Origin: Arthrobacter sp. H-02-3
GTDB taxonomy: Bacteria > Actinomycetota > Actinomycetes > Actinomycetales > Micrococcaceae
Direction of reading: 5' to 3'
DNA length: 64,000 nucleotides
NCBI RefSeq assembly: GCF_003097355.1
Contig: NZ_PYUI01000004.1
Location: 1-64,000, forward strand
Positions 44,473-52,678 of this stretch are shown piece by piece. Both the position numbers and the translations under genes were made by a program. Under the pieces are notes generated by a model. That model saw only the letters and a program-made list of their open reading frames with translations. It had not been told where the DNA came from and searched no databases. How positions within the stretch are numbered: the stretch's first letter is position 1; each line of letters starts with the position of its first letter.

Positions 44473-45891
44473 CTATTCTCCTCGGAGGACTTCGATGGGG
44501 CGGATGCGTGCGGTGAGCAGGGCCGGAACCAGGGCCCCGATGATGGCGACGCCGAATACTGCGGCGATGCCCGTGGCAATGATCTCGGGGGAGGCGCTCG
44601 CCGTGACGGAGGTCAGTAGCTGGCTGGCCCCGCCGAAGGCACCGCCCTGGCCGCCGGGGAAGCCTCCGGGGCCGCCGCGCTGGCCGGTGGCCGCAGTCGT
44701 GCTGCTGCTTGAGCTGATGAGGGCGCTGGCGATCCCGCCGCTGGCAAAGGACGCGATGGCCGCGCCCACCACGCTGCCCATGGCCACCAGCACGAGGGCC
44801 TCCAGCACGAACTGCAGTCCGATAGTGCGGTTAGGCGCTCCGATGGCCTTCAGGACGCCGATCTCGCGGCGGCGTTCGCGGACCAGCATGACCATGATCA
44901 GCAGGATGATCAGGCCGGCGGTGGCGAGGGCCGCAGCGAAGGCGATGAAGGAGATGTTCTTGACGCTGTCCAGCGAGCTGACGGCGGTCTGCAGGTTCCG
45001 CTGGCCCTGGGTGACGTCCGCCTTATCGGAGCCGAGTGCGGCCTGGAGGGCGGTCTTGGCGGCGTCGACGTTCTCCATGCTGTTGACCGTGACGATCATG
45101 GTGGACAGTTCGCCCGGCAACGCCGCGAGGGTCTGGGCGGTGGGGAGCGTCACGTAGAGGGCGTTGTTGCCGAAGGCGGTGCCGGCGTCGAAGAGTCCCT
45201 TGACGGTGAAGGTCTGGTCCTTGATGGTGAACGTCGAGCCCACGCCCAGGCCGTTCTTCGTGGCCAGTGTGGTGCCCAGCAGGGCGCCGGTGGATGCGGC
45301 GGTGTAATCGCCCAGGCCGGTGCCTTGCGTCAGTTGCAGGGCCTTGCCGGTGGAGTCCACCTCGGCGCCGATGCCCGTTGCGGTGACCGGCAGCGAGAAC
45401 GACGGCGCGGCCTGGGTGGAGCCGGCGGTGCCGCTTCCGGAGGCTCCGGAGGCGGCCTGGTTCCGGTTCCCGAGCGTGCCGGCGTCGACTGCGGCGGTGA
45501 GGCTCGTGGTGACGGAGGTGGCCGTCTGGCCTCCCGGGCCGCCCTGGCCTGTCCGTCCGGACGCGGTCTCGGCCGCGGCTTCGGCGGCGTTGCGCAGGCG
45601 CAGTGCCTTGGTGCCGACCACGCTGGTGACGTTGGGGACGGCGGCCGCGGTGGCCTCCTGCGCTGCGGTCAACGGCTCGCCGCCGCCTTCGAACCCCTGG
45701 CCGCCGGCCGGGTTGACCGTCAGGACCGTGCCTACGGAGGCATTGAGCTCGGCGACCTTGCCGGTGACAGCCTGGTTGGCCACGAGCATGGCCAGGGCAA
45801 GTCCGATTGCTACGGCCAGCACGGCCACCACAGCGGCGGTCCTGACCTTGTTTCGAAAGGCGTTGCCTACACTCCGGGCAAGAACGCTCAC
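44473..45891 (-). CDS. ABC transporter permease (FtsX/MacB type)
   Basis: 472 residues: one membrane segment at the N-terminus (about 17-37), a large extracellular MacB-periplasmic-core-like domain (about 40-330) rich in Gly/Thr, and three C-terminal membrane segments (about 345-365, 390-420 and 435-460) of an FtsX domain. Between the last ones is a Gly-rich loop (GQRGGPGGFPGGQGGAFGG). It probably exports a small molecule or peptide or handles lipids. The GTG at 45891 follows AGGAG by four bases and excludes a spurious 72-residue extension made from upstream 14-bp repeats. Confidence 0.92.
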   Translation of the reverse strand: MSVLARSVGNAFRNKVRTAAVVAVLAVAIGLALAMLVANQAVTGKVAELNASVGTVLTVNPAGGQGFEGGGEPLTAAQEATAAAVPNVTSVVGTKALRLRNAAEAAAETASGRTGQGGPGGQTATSVTTSLTAAVDAGTLGNRNQAASGASGSGTAGSTQAAPSFSLPVTATGIGAEVDSTGKALQLTQGTGLGDYTAASTGALLGTTLATKNGLGVGSTFTIKDQTFTVKGLFDAGTAFGNNALYVTLPTAQTLAALPGELSTMIVTVNSMENVDAAKTALQAALGSDKADVTQGQRNLQTAVSSLDSVKNISFIAFAAALATAGLIILLIMVMLVRERRREIGVLKAIGAPNRTIGLQFVLEALVLVAMGSVVGAAIASFASGGIASALISSSSSTTAATGQRGGPGGFPGGQGGAFGGASQLLTSVTASASPEIIATGIAAVFGVAIIGALVPALLTARIRPIEVLRGE

Positions 45892-46016
45892 GGTACTCCT
45901 AATTTTTCTTGGGTGTCTCTTGCCGAACCCACTGTCCGGCGGCTGGTCCCACAGTGGTACGGGCTGCTGTGCGAACCTCCCGGTGAAGCTATGGATCCGC
46001 TGTGAAGCTCTCTGCC

Positions 46017-46100
46017 GCAGGCAAAAGGGAGCAGGCAAAAGGGAGCAGGCAAAAGGGAGCAGGCAAAAGGGAGCAGGCAAAAGGGAGCAGGCAGAAGGGC
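46017..46100. repeat. Six 14-bp tandem repeats
   Basis: GCAGGCAAAAGGGA repeated at 46017, 46031, 46045, 46059 and 46073 without error, with a decayed sixth copy at 46087. Located 125 bp upstream of the FtsX-type permease, where its promoter should be. The period (14) is not a multiple of three, and perfect copies suggest recent slippage and copy-number variation. Confidence 0.9.
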
Positions 46101-46120
46101 GACGCAAAACGCCGCAGGCA

Positions 46121-46168
46121 ACACGAGAGCCCCGGCCCTCCCTTGCGGGGGAGCCGGGGCTCTCGTGT
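46121..46168 (-). terminator. Terminator of the sugar ABC operon
   Basis: ACACGAGAGCCCCGGC (46121-46136) pairs with 46153-46168 over 16 bp, plus an inner CTCCC/GGGGG stem with loop TTGC. It lies 53 bp past the ChvE-type stop on the minus strand. Confidence 0.88.
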
Positions 46169-46220
46169 CTGGCTGGCGCCGGTGGAACCTGCGCCTAAGT
46201 CAGGAACTGCTGGTCAGGAA

Positions 46221-47324
46221 CTACTGCTTGGTGATCGGTCCAAGAACCGGATCGTTGACATAAGCCGTGTGGACGTTCTCGGCGGTCACGATGACCGGCT
46301 TCAGCAGGTACGCGGGAACAACCTTGACGCCGTTGTTGTAGGACTTGTCGTCGTTGATCTCCGGCTTCTTGCCTGCCTGGATGTCGTTGACCATGGTGAT
46401 CGAGTGCTCAACGAGCGCGTTGGTGTCCTTGTTGATGGTGGAGTACTGCTCGCCCGCCATGATGGACTTGACTGACTCAACCTCGGAGTCCTGGCCCGTG
46501 ACAACCGGGATCGGCTTGCCGGCGGCCTTGACGGAGGTGATGATCGCGCGGGCCAGGGTGTCGTTCGGGGACAGCACGCCGTCAAGCGCGGCGCTGCCGT
46601 ACGTTCCGGCGAGCAGGGTGTCCATGCGCTTCTGGGCGTTCTCTGCCTTCCAGCCCTGGGTAACGGCCTGCTCGAAGCTCGTCTGGCCGGAGAGGACCTT
46701 CAGGGTGCCGTCGTCCATCTTCGGCTTGAGGACGCTCATGGCGCCGTCGAAGAAGACCTTCGCGTTGGCGTCGTCGGGGGAACCGGCGAAGAGCTCGATG
46801 TTGTACGGTCCTTCCGGCTTCTTGGCCTTCATGCCGTCCAGCAGGGCCTGGCCCTGGAGTTCGCCGACCTTGAAGTTGTCGTAGGCCACGTAGTAGTCCA
46901 CGTTTTCGGTGTTCAGGAGCAGCCGGTCATACGCGATGATCGTGGCGCCGGCGTCCTTGGCCTGCTTGAGCTGGGTGCCCAGCTGCGCACCGTCGATGGC
47001 ACCGACGATGATGAGCTTGTCGCCCTTGGTGATCATGGCACTGATCTGGTTCTGCTGATCCGAAACGCCGCCGTTGGCGAACTGCACATCCGGCTTGTAG
47101 CCGGCCTTGGTGAGGCCGTCGTTGAACAGCTGCTCAGCCAGGACCCAGTTTTCCGAGGTCTTCTGGGGCAGCGCGACACCGATAGAAGAGCCCTTCGGGA
47201 AGGCCTCGCCCCCGGAGGAAGAACCGCTGGTGGTTCCGGTGTCGGAACGGCCGCAGGCTGTCAGCGCCAGTGCCGCAATTGCAGCGATTGCTGCTGCCTT
47301 TCCTGCTTTACCAATCATTCGCAT
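46221..47324 (-). CDS. chvE: Multiple-monosaccharide ABC transporter substrate-binding lipoprotein
   Basis: About 367 residues. Lipoprotein signal with lipobox LTAC, then a periplasmic-binding-protein fold of the ribose/galactose class: GVALPQKTSENW, IVGAIDGAQLGTQLKQAKDAG, IAYDRLLLNT, GVLSPNDTLA and VTGQDSEVESVKSIMAG. Closest to ChvE, which captures several monosaccharides (galactose, arabinose, xylose, glucose) and delivers them to MmsAB/GguAB. Start at 47324; Met at 47318 is possible. It is the last gene of the importer operon, 65 bp after the permease. Confidence 0.93.
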   Translation of the reverse strand: MRMIGKAGKAAAIAAIAALALTACGRSDTGTTSGSSSGGEAFPKGSSIGVALPQKTSENWVLAEQLFNDGLTKAGYKPDVQFANGGVSDQQNQISAMITKGDKLIIVGAIDGAQLGTQLKQAKDAGATIIAYDRLLLNTENVDYYVAYDNFKVGELQGQALLDGMKAKKPEGPYNIELFAGSPDDANAKVFFDGAMSVLKPKMDDGTLKVLSGQTSFEQAVTQGWKAENAQKRMDTLLAGTYGSAALDGVLSPNDTLARAIITSVKAAGKPIPVVTGQDSEVESVKSIMAGEQYSTINKDTNALVEHSITMVNDIQAGKKPEINDDKSYNNGVKVVPAYLLKPVIVTAENVHTAYVNDPVLGPITKQ

Positions 47325-47389
47325 TGCTTGGTTCTCTTTCTTTTGGTGGTGTGCGGAGAATTGTGGGATTCGGGATTCGGGGTAGCGGA

Positions 47390-48658
47390 TCATATCCCCC
47401 TGGAGATGACCTCTTTGGTTTGGGTGGTCTCGTCGGCCTTGATCTCGCTGCTGCGGCCGAAGTTCTTCATCAGCATGCCGATGATCGACCTCTTGCCCTG
47501 CGACTTGTTGTAGACGTCGAACGCGACGGCGATCAGCAGGACCAGGCCCTTGATGATCTGGGTGAGGTCGGCGCCGACGCCCAGGAGCTGCAGGCCGTTG
47601 TTCAGCACGGCCATGACCAGGCCACCGATGATCGAGCCGATCACAGTGCCCACGCCACCGGTGACCGCGGCGCCGCCGATGAAGACAGCCGCGATGGCGT
47701 CCAATTCCCAGCCGACGCCGTCGAACGGGCCTGAGGCGGTGGACCGGCCGACGAAGATCATGCCGGCGAGGCCGGCCAGCAAGGACATGTTCATCATGAC
47801 CAGGAAGTTGACCTTCTTGGACTGGACGCCAGAGAGCTCGGCGGCGTGTCGGTTCCCGCCGACGGCGTAGATGTGGCGGCCAATCACCGTCTTGGAGGAG
47901 ATGAAGCCGTAGATAAGGATCAGGACGGCGAGGATCAGGCCCGGGATCGGGAAGGAGGTGCCCGGCCGGCCGGTGGCGAAGAGGTAGGTGGCGTAGAGGA
48001 TGGCGCCGCAGACCAGGACCAGCTTGAGAACGCTGACCCAGACTTCGGGGACCTCGGCGCCGAGTGCCTTGGCGTTGCGGCGGGAGCGGATCTCGCTGAA
48101 GATCACGAAGGCGACGCCGAGCAGGCCCAGGATCAGGGTGAGGTTGTTATAACCGGTTTTCGGGCCGATCTCGGGCAGGTAGCCGGAGCCGAGGTACTGG
48201 AAATCCGTGGGGACCGGGATGGTGTTCGACTTGCCGACCAACTGGTTGGCGCCGCGGAAGATCAGCATGCCGGCCAGCGTCACGATGAACGCTGGAATGC
48301 CGACGTAGGCCACCCAGAATCCCTGCCAGGCTCCGATCAGGATGCCCAGCCCCAGTCCCATCAGGACGCCGATGTACCAGGGCAGGCCCCAGTCACGGAT
48401 GAAGAGGGCCACGCAGACGCCCACGAAGGCGGCGACGGAACCGACCGAGAGGTCGATGTGCCCGGCGATAATGACCAGAACCATGCCGATGGCGAGGATC
48501 AGGATGTAGGAGTTGCCGTTGAAGAGGTTGATGACGTTGCCCGACGTGAGCGTGCGGCCCTCCGTGAAAATCTCGAAGAACACGATCAGCGCAACCAGGG
48601 CGAAGATCATGCCGAATTGGCGGGTGTTGCCGCCAAAGAGCTTCTTGAGCGCGTTCAT
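47390..48658 (-). CDS. mmsB: Multiple-monosaccharide ABC transporter permease
   Basis: 422 residues with about ten membrane segments of the RbsC/XylH permease family. Family segments: GHIDLSVGSVAAFVG (conserved Gly-His-x-Asp-Leu-Ser), FIVTLAGMLIFRGA, IYAVGGNRHAAELSGV (the EAA-like coupling loop) and the C-terminal GVGADLTQIIKGLVLLIAVAFD. Its ATPase is the upstream gene (30 bp) and its binding protein the downstream one. Confidence 0.95.
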   Translation of the reverse strand: MNALKKLFGGNTRQFGMIFALVALIVFFEIFTEGRTLTSGNVINLFNGNSYILILAIGMVLVIIAGHIDLSVGSVAAFVGVCVALFIRDWGLPWYIGVLMGLGLGILIGAWQGFWVAYVGIPAFIVTLAGMLIFRGANQLVGKSNTIPVPTDFQYLGSGYLPEIGPKTGYNNLTLILGLLGVAFVIFSEIRSRRNAKALGAEVPEVWVSVLKLVLVCGAILYATYLFATGRPGTSFPIPGLILAVLILIYGFISSKTVIGRHIYAVGGNRHAAELSGVQSKKVNFLVMMNMSLLAGLAGMIFVGRSTASGPFDGVGWELDAIAAVFIGGAAVTGGVGTVIGSIIGGLVMAVLNNGLQLLGVGADLTQIIKGLVLLIAVAFDVYNKSQGKRSIIGMLMKNFGRSSEIKADETTQTKEVISRGI

Positions 48659-48688
48659 TGTTTCAGTCCTTGTGTCCGGGGTGTTCGG

Positions 48689-50269
48689 CTAGTTCTGGAT
48701 GGTCTCAGAGGGTGAGGCGGTCTTGCGGGCGGACGTCATGAGTTTCATGAGGCTTTCCTGGCTTGCTTCGTCCTTGTTCAGCACGCCGGTGATGGCGCCT
48801 TCGAAAATCGTGTAGATCCGGTCCGAGAGGCCCAGCAGTTCGGGCAGTTCCGAGGAAATGACGATCACGGCCTTGCCCTGGTTGGCCAGGTTCTGGATGA
48901 TGCCGTAGATCTCGTACTTGGCGCCGACGTCGATCCCGCGGGTGGGCTCGTCCAGGATCAGCACGTCCGGGTCGGTGAACATCCACTTGGCCAGCACGAC
49001 TTTCTGCTGGTTGCCGCCGGAGAGCTTCGCGACGCCTTCCTCGACGGAGGGCGTCTTGGTCCGCAGCGACTTCCGGTACTCCTCGGCAACCATGTACTCC
49101 TTGTTGGTGTCCACCACGAAGTGCTTGCTGATCTTGCGCAGGTTCGCCGAGACCGTGGTGGCCTTAATGTCGTCCAGCAGGTTCAGGCCCAGGGACTTGC
49201 GGTCCTCCGTGACGTAGCCCAGCCCGGCGTCGATCGCCTGGCGGACGTTCTTAAGCTGCAGTTCCTTGCCGTCCTTATAGACGTGGCCCGAGATGAAGCG
49301 GCCGTAGGAGCGCCCGAACACGGACCGGGCCAGCTCGGTGCGTCCGGCGCCCATGAGGCCGGCGAACCCGACGATCTCGCCGCGGCGGACGAAGAAGCTG
49401 GAGTTCTTGCAGACCAGGCGGTCCTGGATCTGAGGGTGCCCGACGTTCCAGTTCTTCACTTCGAAGAGGACGTCGCCGATCTTCGGCTCGTGGTCCGGGA
49501 ACCTGGATTCCAGGGTCCGGCCCACCATGCCCTTGATGATGCGGTCCTCGTCGACGCCGTCGGCCTTGACGTTCAGGGTCTCGATCGACTTGCCGTCGCG
49601 GATGATCGTGATCTCATCCGCGATCTGTTCGATCTCGTTGAGCTTGTGGGAAATGATGATCGAGGTGATGCCGCGGCCCTTCAGGCCGAGCATGAGATCC
49701 AGCAGGTGCTGGGAGTCGGACTCGTTCAGCGCGGCCGTGGGCTCGTCCAGGATCAGGAGCTTGACCGACTTGTTCAGGGCCTTGGCAATCTCGACCAGCT
49801 GCTGCTTGCCGACGCCGATCTCCTTGATGGGGGTGTCCGGATCTTCCCGCAGCCCCACCCGGGCCAGCAGTTCGATGGACCGCTTCCGGGCCTCGGTCCA
49901 GTCGATCACGCCGCGCTTGGTCGGTTCGTTGCCGAGGAAGATGTTCTCCATGATCGACAGTTCCGGGATCAGCGCGAGTTCCTGGTGGATGATCACGATT
50001 CCGGCGTGCTCGCTGGCGCGGATGTCCTTGAACTCCTGGACTTCGTTCTGGTAAACGATGTCCCCGGTGTAGGTGCCGTACGGGTAAACCCCGGACAGGA
50101 CCTTCATCAGGGTGGACTTGCCGGCGCCGTTTTCACCGCAGATGGCGTGGATCTCGCCGGCTTTCACCCGCAGGCTCACATCGGCCAAAGCTTTAACGCC
50201 GGGGAATTCCTTGGTGATGGAACGCATCTCGAGGATTAGCGGATCACTGTGCGTGTTGAGGGACGTCAT
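48689..50269 (-). CDS. mmsA: Multiple-monosaccharide ABC transporter ATP-binding protein
   Basis: 526 residues, two fused ABC domains as in RbsA/XylG/GguA. First domain: Walker [11 protein letters not shown], signature [15 protein letters not shown] (degenerate, as usual in this family), Walker [15 protein letters not shown]. Second domain: degenerate Walker [11 protein letters not shown], signature [14 protein letters not shown], Walker [15 protein letters not shown]. First gene of the operon, behind a promoter with -35 TTGACG that overlaps a putative ROK box at 50356-50380. Confidence 0.95.
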   Translation of the reverse strand: MTSLNTHSDPLILEMRSITKEFPGVKALADVSLRVKAGEIHAICGENGAGKSTLMKVLSGVYPYGTYTGDIVYQNEVQEFKDIRASEHAGIVIIHQELALIPELSIMENIFLGNEPTKRGVIDWTEARKRSIELLARVGLREDPDTPIKEIGVGKQQLVEIAKALNKSVKLLILDEPTAALNESDSQHLLDLMLGLKGRGITSIIISHKLNEIEQIADEITIIRDGKSIETLNVKADGVDEDRIIKGMVGRTLESRFPDHEPKIGDVLFEVKNWNVGHPQIQDRLVCKNSSFFVRRGEIVGFAGLMGAGRTELARSVFGRSYGRFISGHVYKDGKELQLKNVRQAIDAGLGYVTEDRKSLGLNLLDDIKATTVSANLRKISKHFVVDTNKEYMVAEEYRKSLRTKTPSVEEGVAKLSGGNQQKVVLAKWMFTDPDVLILDEPTRGIDVGAKYEIYGIIQNLANQGKAVIVISSELPELLGLSDRIYTIFEGAITGVLNKDEASQESLMKLMTSARKTASPSETIQN

Positions 50270-50355
50270 CTGCCCTTACGCCTCCAATGCATGACTTCGT
50301 TGTCCGCCCCTGCAAACCGCAGGGCCGTCTGATGGAAAAGTAAACTGGATCACAG

Positions 50356-50380
50356 GCCTTGTCGTCAAGTCTTTAACGCA
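50356..50380 (-). promoter_or_regulatory. Shared box and -35 of mmsA (putative ROK operator)
   Basis: A 25-nt element, minus strand GCGTTAA...CTTGAC.ACAAG, matching 20 of 25 bases with the one at 51614-51638 upstream of the ROK gene. It contains the -35 TTGACG; TTTACT lies about 18 bp further on as a possible -10. A CGTTATC further upstream (50388-50394) gives a second CGTTA half. Confidence 0.65.
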
Positions 50381-50399
50381 ACGGCCCGATAACGAATGG

Positions 50400-51590
50400 T
50401 TAGTTCCGCCGGATTCCGGCGTGCTGGAAGACCAAAGCCGTGGCCCCGAGAGCCTCCGCCCGGTCGCCCAGGGATGACATCGTGAGGGTGGTGGTCTCCC
50501 CGATGACCGGCACCGCGTGGCGGATCAGGCCGCGCCGGATCGGGTCCAGGAGGAGCTCGCCGAGCCCTGCCAGCGGACCGCCCACCACAATGACTTCCGG
50601 GTTGATCAGGTTCGCCACGTTCCCCAGAGCGCGTCCGACGGCGAGACCGGCGTCGTCCACCACGCGGAGTGTCGCGGAGTCCCGTTCCAGGGCTTTCCGG
50701 ACGATGTCTCCGGGCGTGAGGGGCCGATCCTCGCCACGGCTCAGGAGTTCGATCATGGTGGTGGTGGAGGCGATGGTTTCGAGGCATCCCCGGTTCCCGC
50801 AACGGCAGATCAGCCCATGTTCGTGGATGGTGGCGTGGCCGATTTCGCCAGTGATCCCCACGTTGCCGTAGTACGGGACGCCGTTGAGGATCAGACCCGC
50901 GCCGATGCCCGAACCGATCTTGAGGAACATCAGGTTGCTGACGCCGCTGTGCGGCCCCCAAGTGACCTCGGACAGGGCGCCCAGATTGGCGTCGTTGTCC
51001 ACGAAAACGGGCAGGTCAAGGGCTTCCTCGAGGCGTTTGAGGATGTTGATGCCCACCCATTCGGGCAGAATCGCGCCCTGCGCCACGGTGCCGGTGCGCC
51101 GGTCGATCGGGCCGGGAATTCCGACGCCGGCACCCACCAGGGCGCTGCGTTCCACGCCGCTGCTGGCGAGCAGCCGGTCCAGTACACCGACGGCGGCCTG
51201 GATGCCCTCCTCCGCGTGGTGGCCCAAGGGAAGCAGGACCGATTCCTCGGCGATCACGTGATAGCTGAGCGAGGCCAGGACCACGCGCAAGTGGCGGCGG
51301 CCAAAGTCGATCCCGACGGCGACGGCACCGTTGCTGTTGAGCCGTACGTTCAGGGCCCGTCGCCCGGAGCTGGTGATCGGCTCGGTCGAGGCCAGTCCGG
51401 CGTCCTGCATGATCTTGACGATGTTGGAAACAGTCGCAGTGGAAAGGCCGGTCTGGCGGGCCAGTTCCGCCTGGGTGGAAGGACCGGCGAGGAGGCATTC
51501 GATGATCCGCTGCTGGTTCAGATGCCGGAGCGCGGACTGCGATCCCGGGTTCTTGGTTCGGCTCCTCGTTGAGCGCGTTGGTGAGGGCAT
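50400..51590 (-). CDS. ROK family transcriptional repressor
   Basis: 396 residues. An N-terminal winged helix-turn-helix (about 18-80: STQAELARQTGLSTATVSNIVKIM) is followed by a ROK sugar-kinase-like domain: GIDFGRRHLRVVL, GIPGPIDRRTG, FVDNDANLGA, KIGSGIGAGLI, GEIGHATI and the zinc motif CRCGNRGCLE. XylR/NagC-type ROK repressors release DNA on sugar binding. ATG at 51590 chosen on domain grounds. Lies immediately upstream of mmsA on the same strand and shares a promoter box with it, so sugar uptake is its likely target. Confidence 0.93.
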   Translation of the reverse strand: MPSPTRSTRSRTKNPGSQSALRHLNQQRIIECLLAGPSTQAELARQTGLSTATVSNIVKIMQDAGLASTEPITSSGRRALNVRLNSNGAVAVGIDFGRRHLRVVLASLSYHVIAEESVLLPLGHHAEEGIQAAVGVLDRLLASSGVERSALVGAGVGIPGPIDRRTGTVAQGAILPEWVGINILKRLEEALDLPVFVDNDANLGALSEVTWGPHSGVSNLMFLKIGSGIGAGLILNGVPYYGNVGITGEIGHATIHEHGLICRCGNRGCLETIASTTTMIELLSRGEDRPLTPGDIVRKALERDSATLRVVDDAGLAVGRALGNVANLINPEVIVVGGPLAGLGELLLDPIRRGLIRHAVPVIGETTTLTMSSLGDRAEALGATALVFQHAGIRRN

Positions 51591-51613
51591 GCTATGAAGC
51601 GTGACGCATCCGC

Positions 51614-51638
51614 GGCTTGTAGTCAAGAAGTTAACGCA
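51614..51638 (-). promoter_or_regulatory. Shared box and -35 of the ROK gene (putative autoregulation)
   Basis: Minus strand GCGTTAACTTCTTGACTACA with TTGACT as -35; 20 of 25 positions agree with 50356-50380. GATAACG follows at 51641 as in the other site, though at different spacing. Suggests that the ROK protein controls both itself and mmsAB-chvE. Confidence 0.65.
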
Positions 51639-51835
51639 TTGATAACGGTGCCGCAGGATTCCGGCGGCGCGAGCGGCCCTTAGCGCTTCCACGCTCCGCT
51701 GCCGGGACGTTCTGCCCTGCCCGCCGGATGGCCGGGCGGAAATGCACCACTGCAGGGCGTGTGGGCCGAAGCTACGCTGGGACAAGAGAGTCCGCAGCGG
51801 TCCTGCGGAGGTGCCCGGAAAATCTTGAGGTGGTA

Positions 51836-52678
51836 ATGGTGCTGCTGGCCCTGATGCAGGCGAACTCCGCCGTGCTGGACATAACGGCGAACTGCGCCGC
51901 GGTGGATGACGCGGCGCGCACGGCGGTGGCCGCGGGGGCGCAATTGCTGCTGACCCCCGAGCTCTTCCCCGTGGGCTACGCGCCGGGCCGGCTGCGCACG
52001 GACTTCGACCCCGCCACGCTGCCTGCGCTCCGGGAGGCCCTGGCGGGGATCGCCCGGCGCCATAACATCGCCCTGGTCTACAGCCTGCCCGCCGTGACGC
52101 CAGCAGGAGGGTGGCACATCACCGCCACCCTGGTGGACGCGTCAGGCGACGAACTGCTCAGCTACGGGAAAGTGCACTTGTTCGGCCCCGATGAGCGGGC
52201 GGCGTTTGCGCCGGCCGCCGCGGCCCCCGGCGTCGTGGAGTTCCACGGGCTCAAAACGTCGCTGGTTATTTGCTACGACATCGAATTTCCCGAGTCCGCA
52301 CGGGCCGCCGCCGTGCGCGGTGCCGAACTGCTCCTGGTGCCGACGGCCCTCGCCGGCGGGTTCGACGCCGTGCCGAAGGTGCTGGTCAGGGCCCGGGCCC
52401 TGGAGAACCAGCTCACGGTCGCCTATGCCAACCACACCGGCGTGGAGGACAGCTATGACTTCCACGGCGGCAGCATCGTGGCGGGTCCCGACGGATCCGT
52501 CCTGGCCGAGGCAGGACCCGGGGCGGAACTGCTGTTTGCCGAGCTCGGTGAACCCAGTAACGCCGCAGCGGACCCTGCCGAAGGGGCCGGCAGCGCAGAC
52601 AGGGCGGACGATCCGGAGGCCGCCGTGGCGTATCTGCGCGACCGCCGCCCGGACATCTACCGTTCCTGGGACGTCTGA
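51836..52678 (+). CDS. Nitrilase-superfamily amidohydrolase
   Basis: 280 residues of the carbon-nitrogen hydrolase superfamily. The catalytic triad is visible: Glu in LLTPELFPVG (about 43), Lys in SYGKVHLFGPDE (about 110) and Cys in LVICYDIEFPESAR (about 143). Most members hydrolyse amides. ATG at 51836 has GAGGTGG upstream. It overlaps the 3' end of the convergent PucR gene by 22 bp and lies 2 kb from a monooxygenase whose expected product is an arylacetamide, so it may supply the matching amidase; this link is inference. The C-terminal 40 residues (Ala/Asp-rich) are an extra tail. Confidence 0.9.
   Translation: MVLLALMQANSAVLDITANCAAVDDAARTAVAAGAQLLLTPELFPVGYAPGRLRTDFDPATLPALREALAGIARRHNIALVYSLPAVTPAGGWHITATLVDASGDELLSYGKVHLFGPDERAAFAPAAAAPGVVEFHGLKTSLVICYDIEFPESARAAAVRGAELLLVPTALAGGFDAVPKVLVRARALENQLTVAYANHTGVEDSYDFHGGSIVAGPDGSVLAEAGPGAELLFAELGEPSNAAADPAEGAGSADRADDPEAAVAYLRDRRPDIYRSWDV

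Noticed and set aside
45892..46107. N-terminal extension of the FtsX-type permease with Leu/Pro/Cys-rich repeats
   Set aside because: It is translated from the 14-bp repeats and the upstream region; the GTG at 45891 has a perfect AGGAG site.
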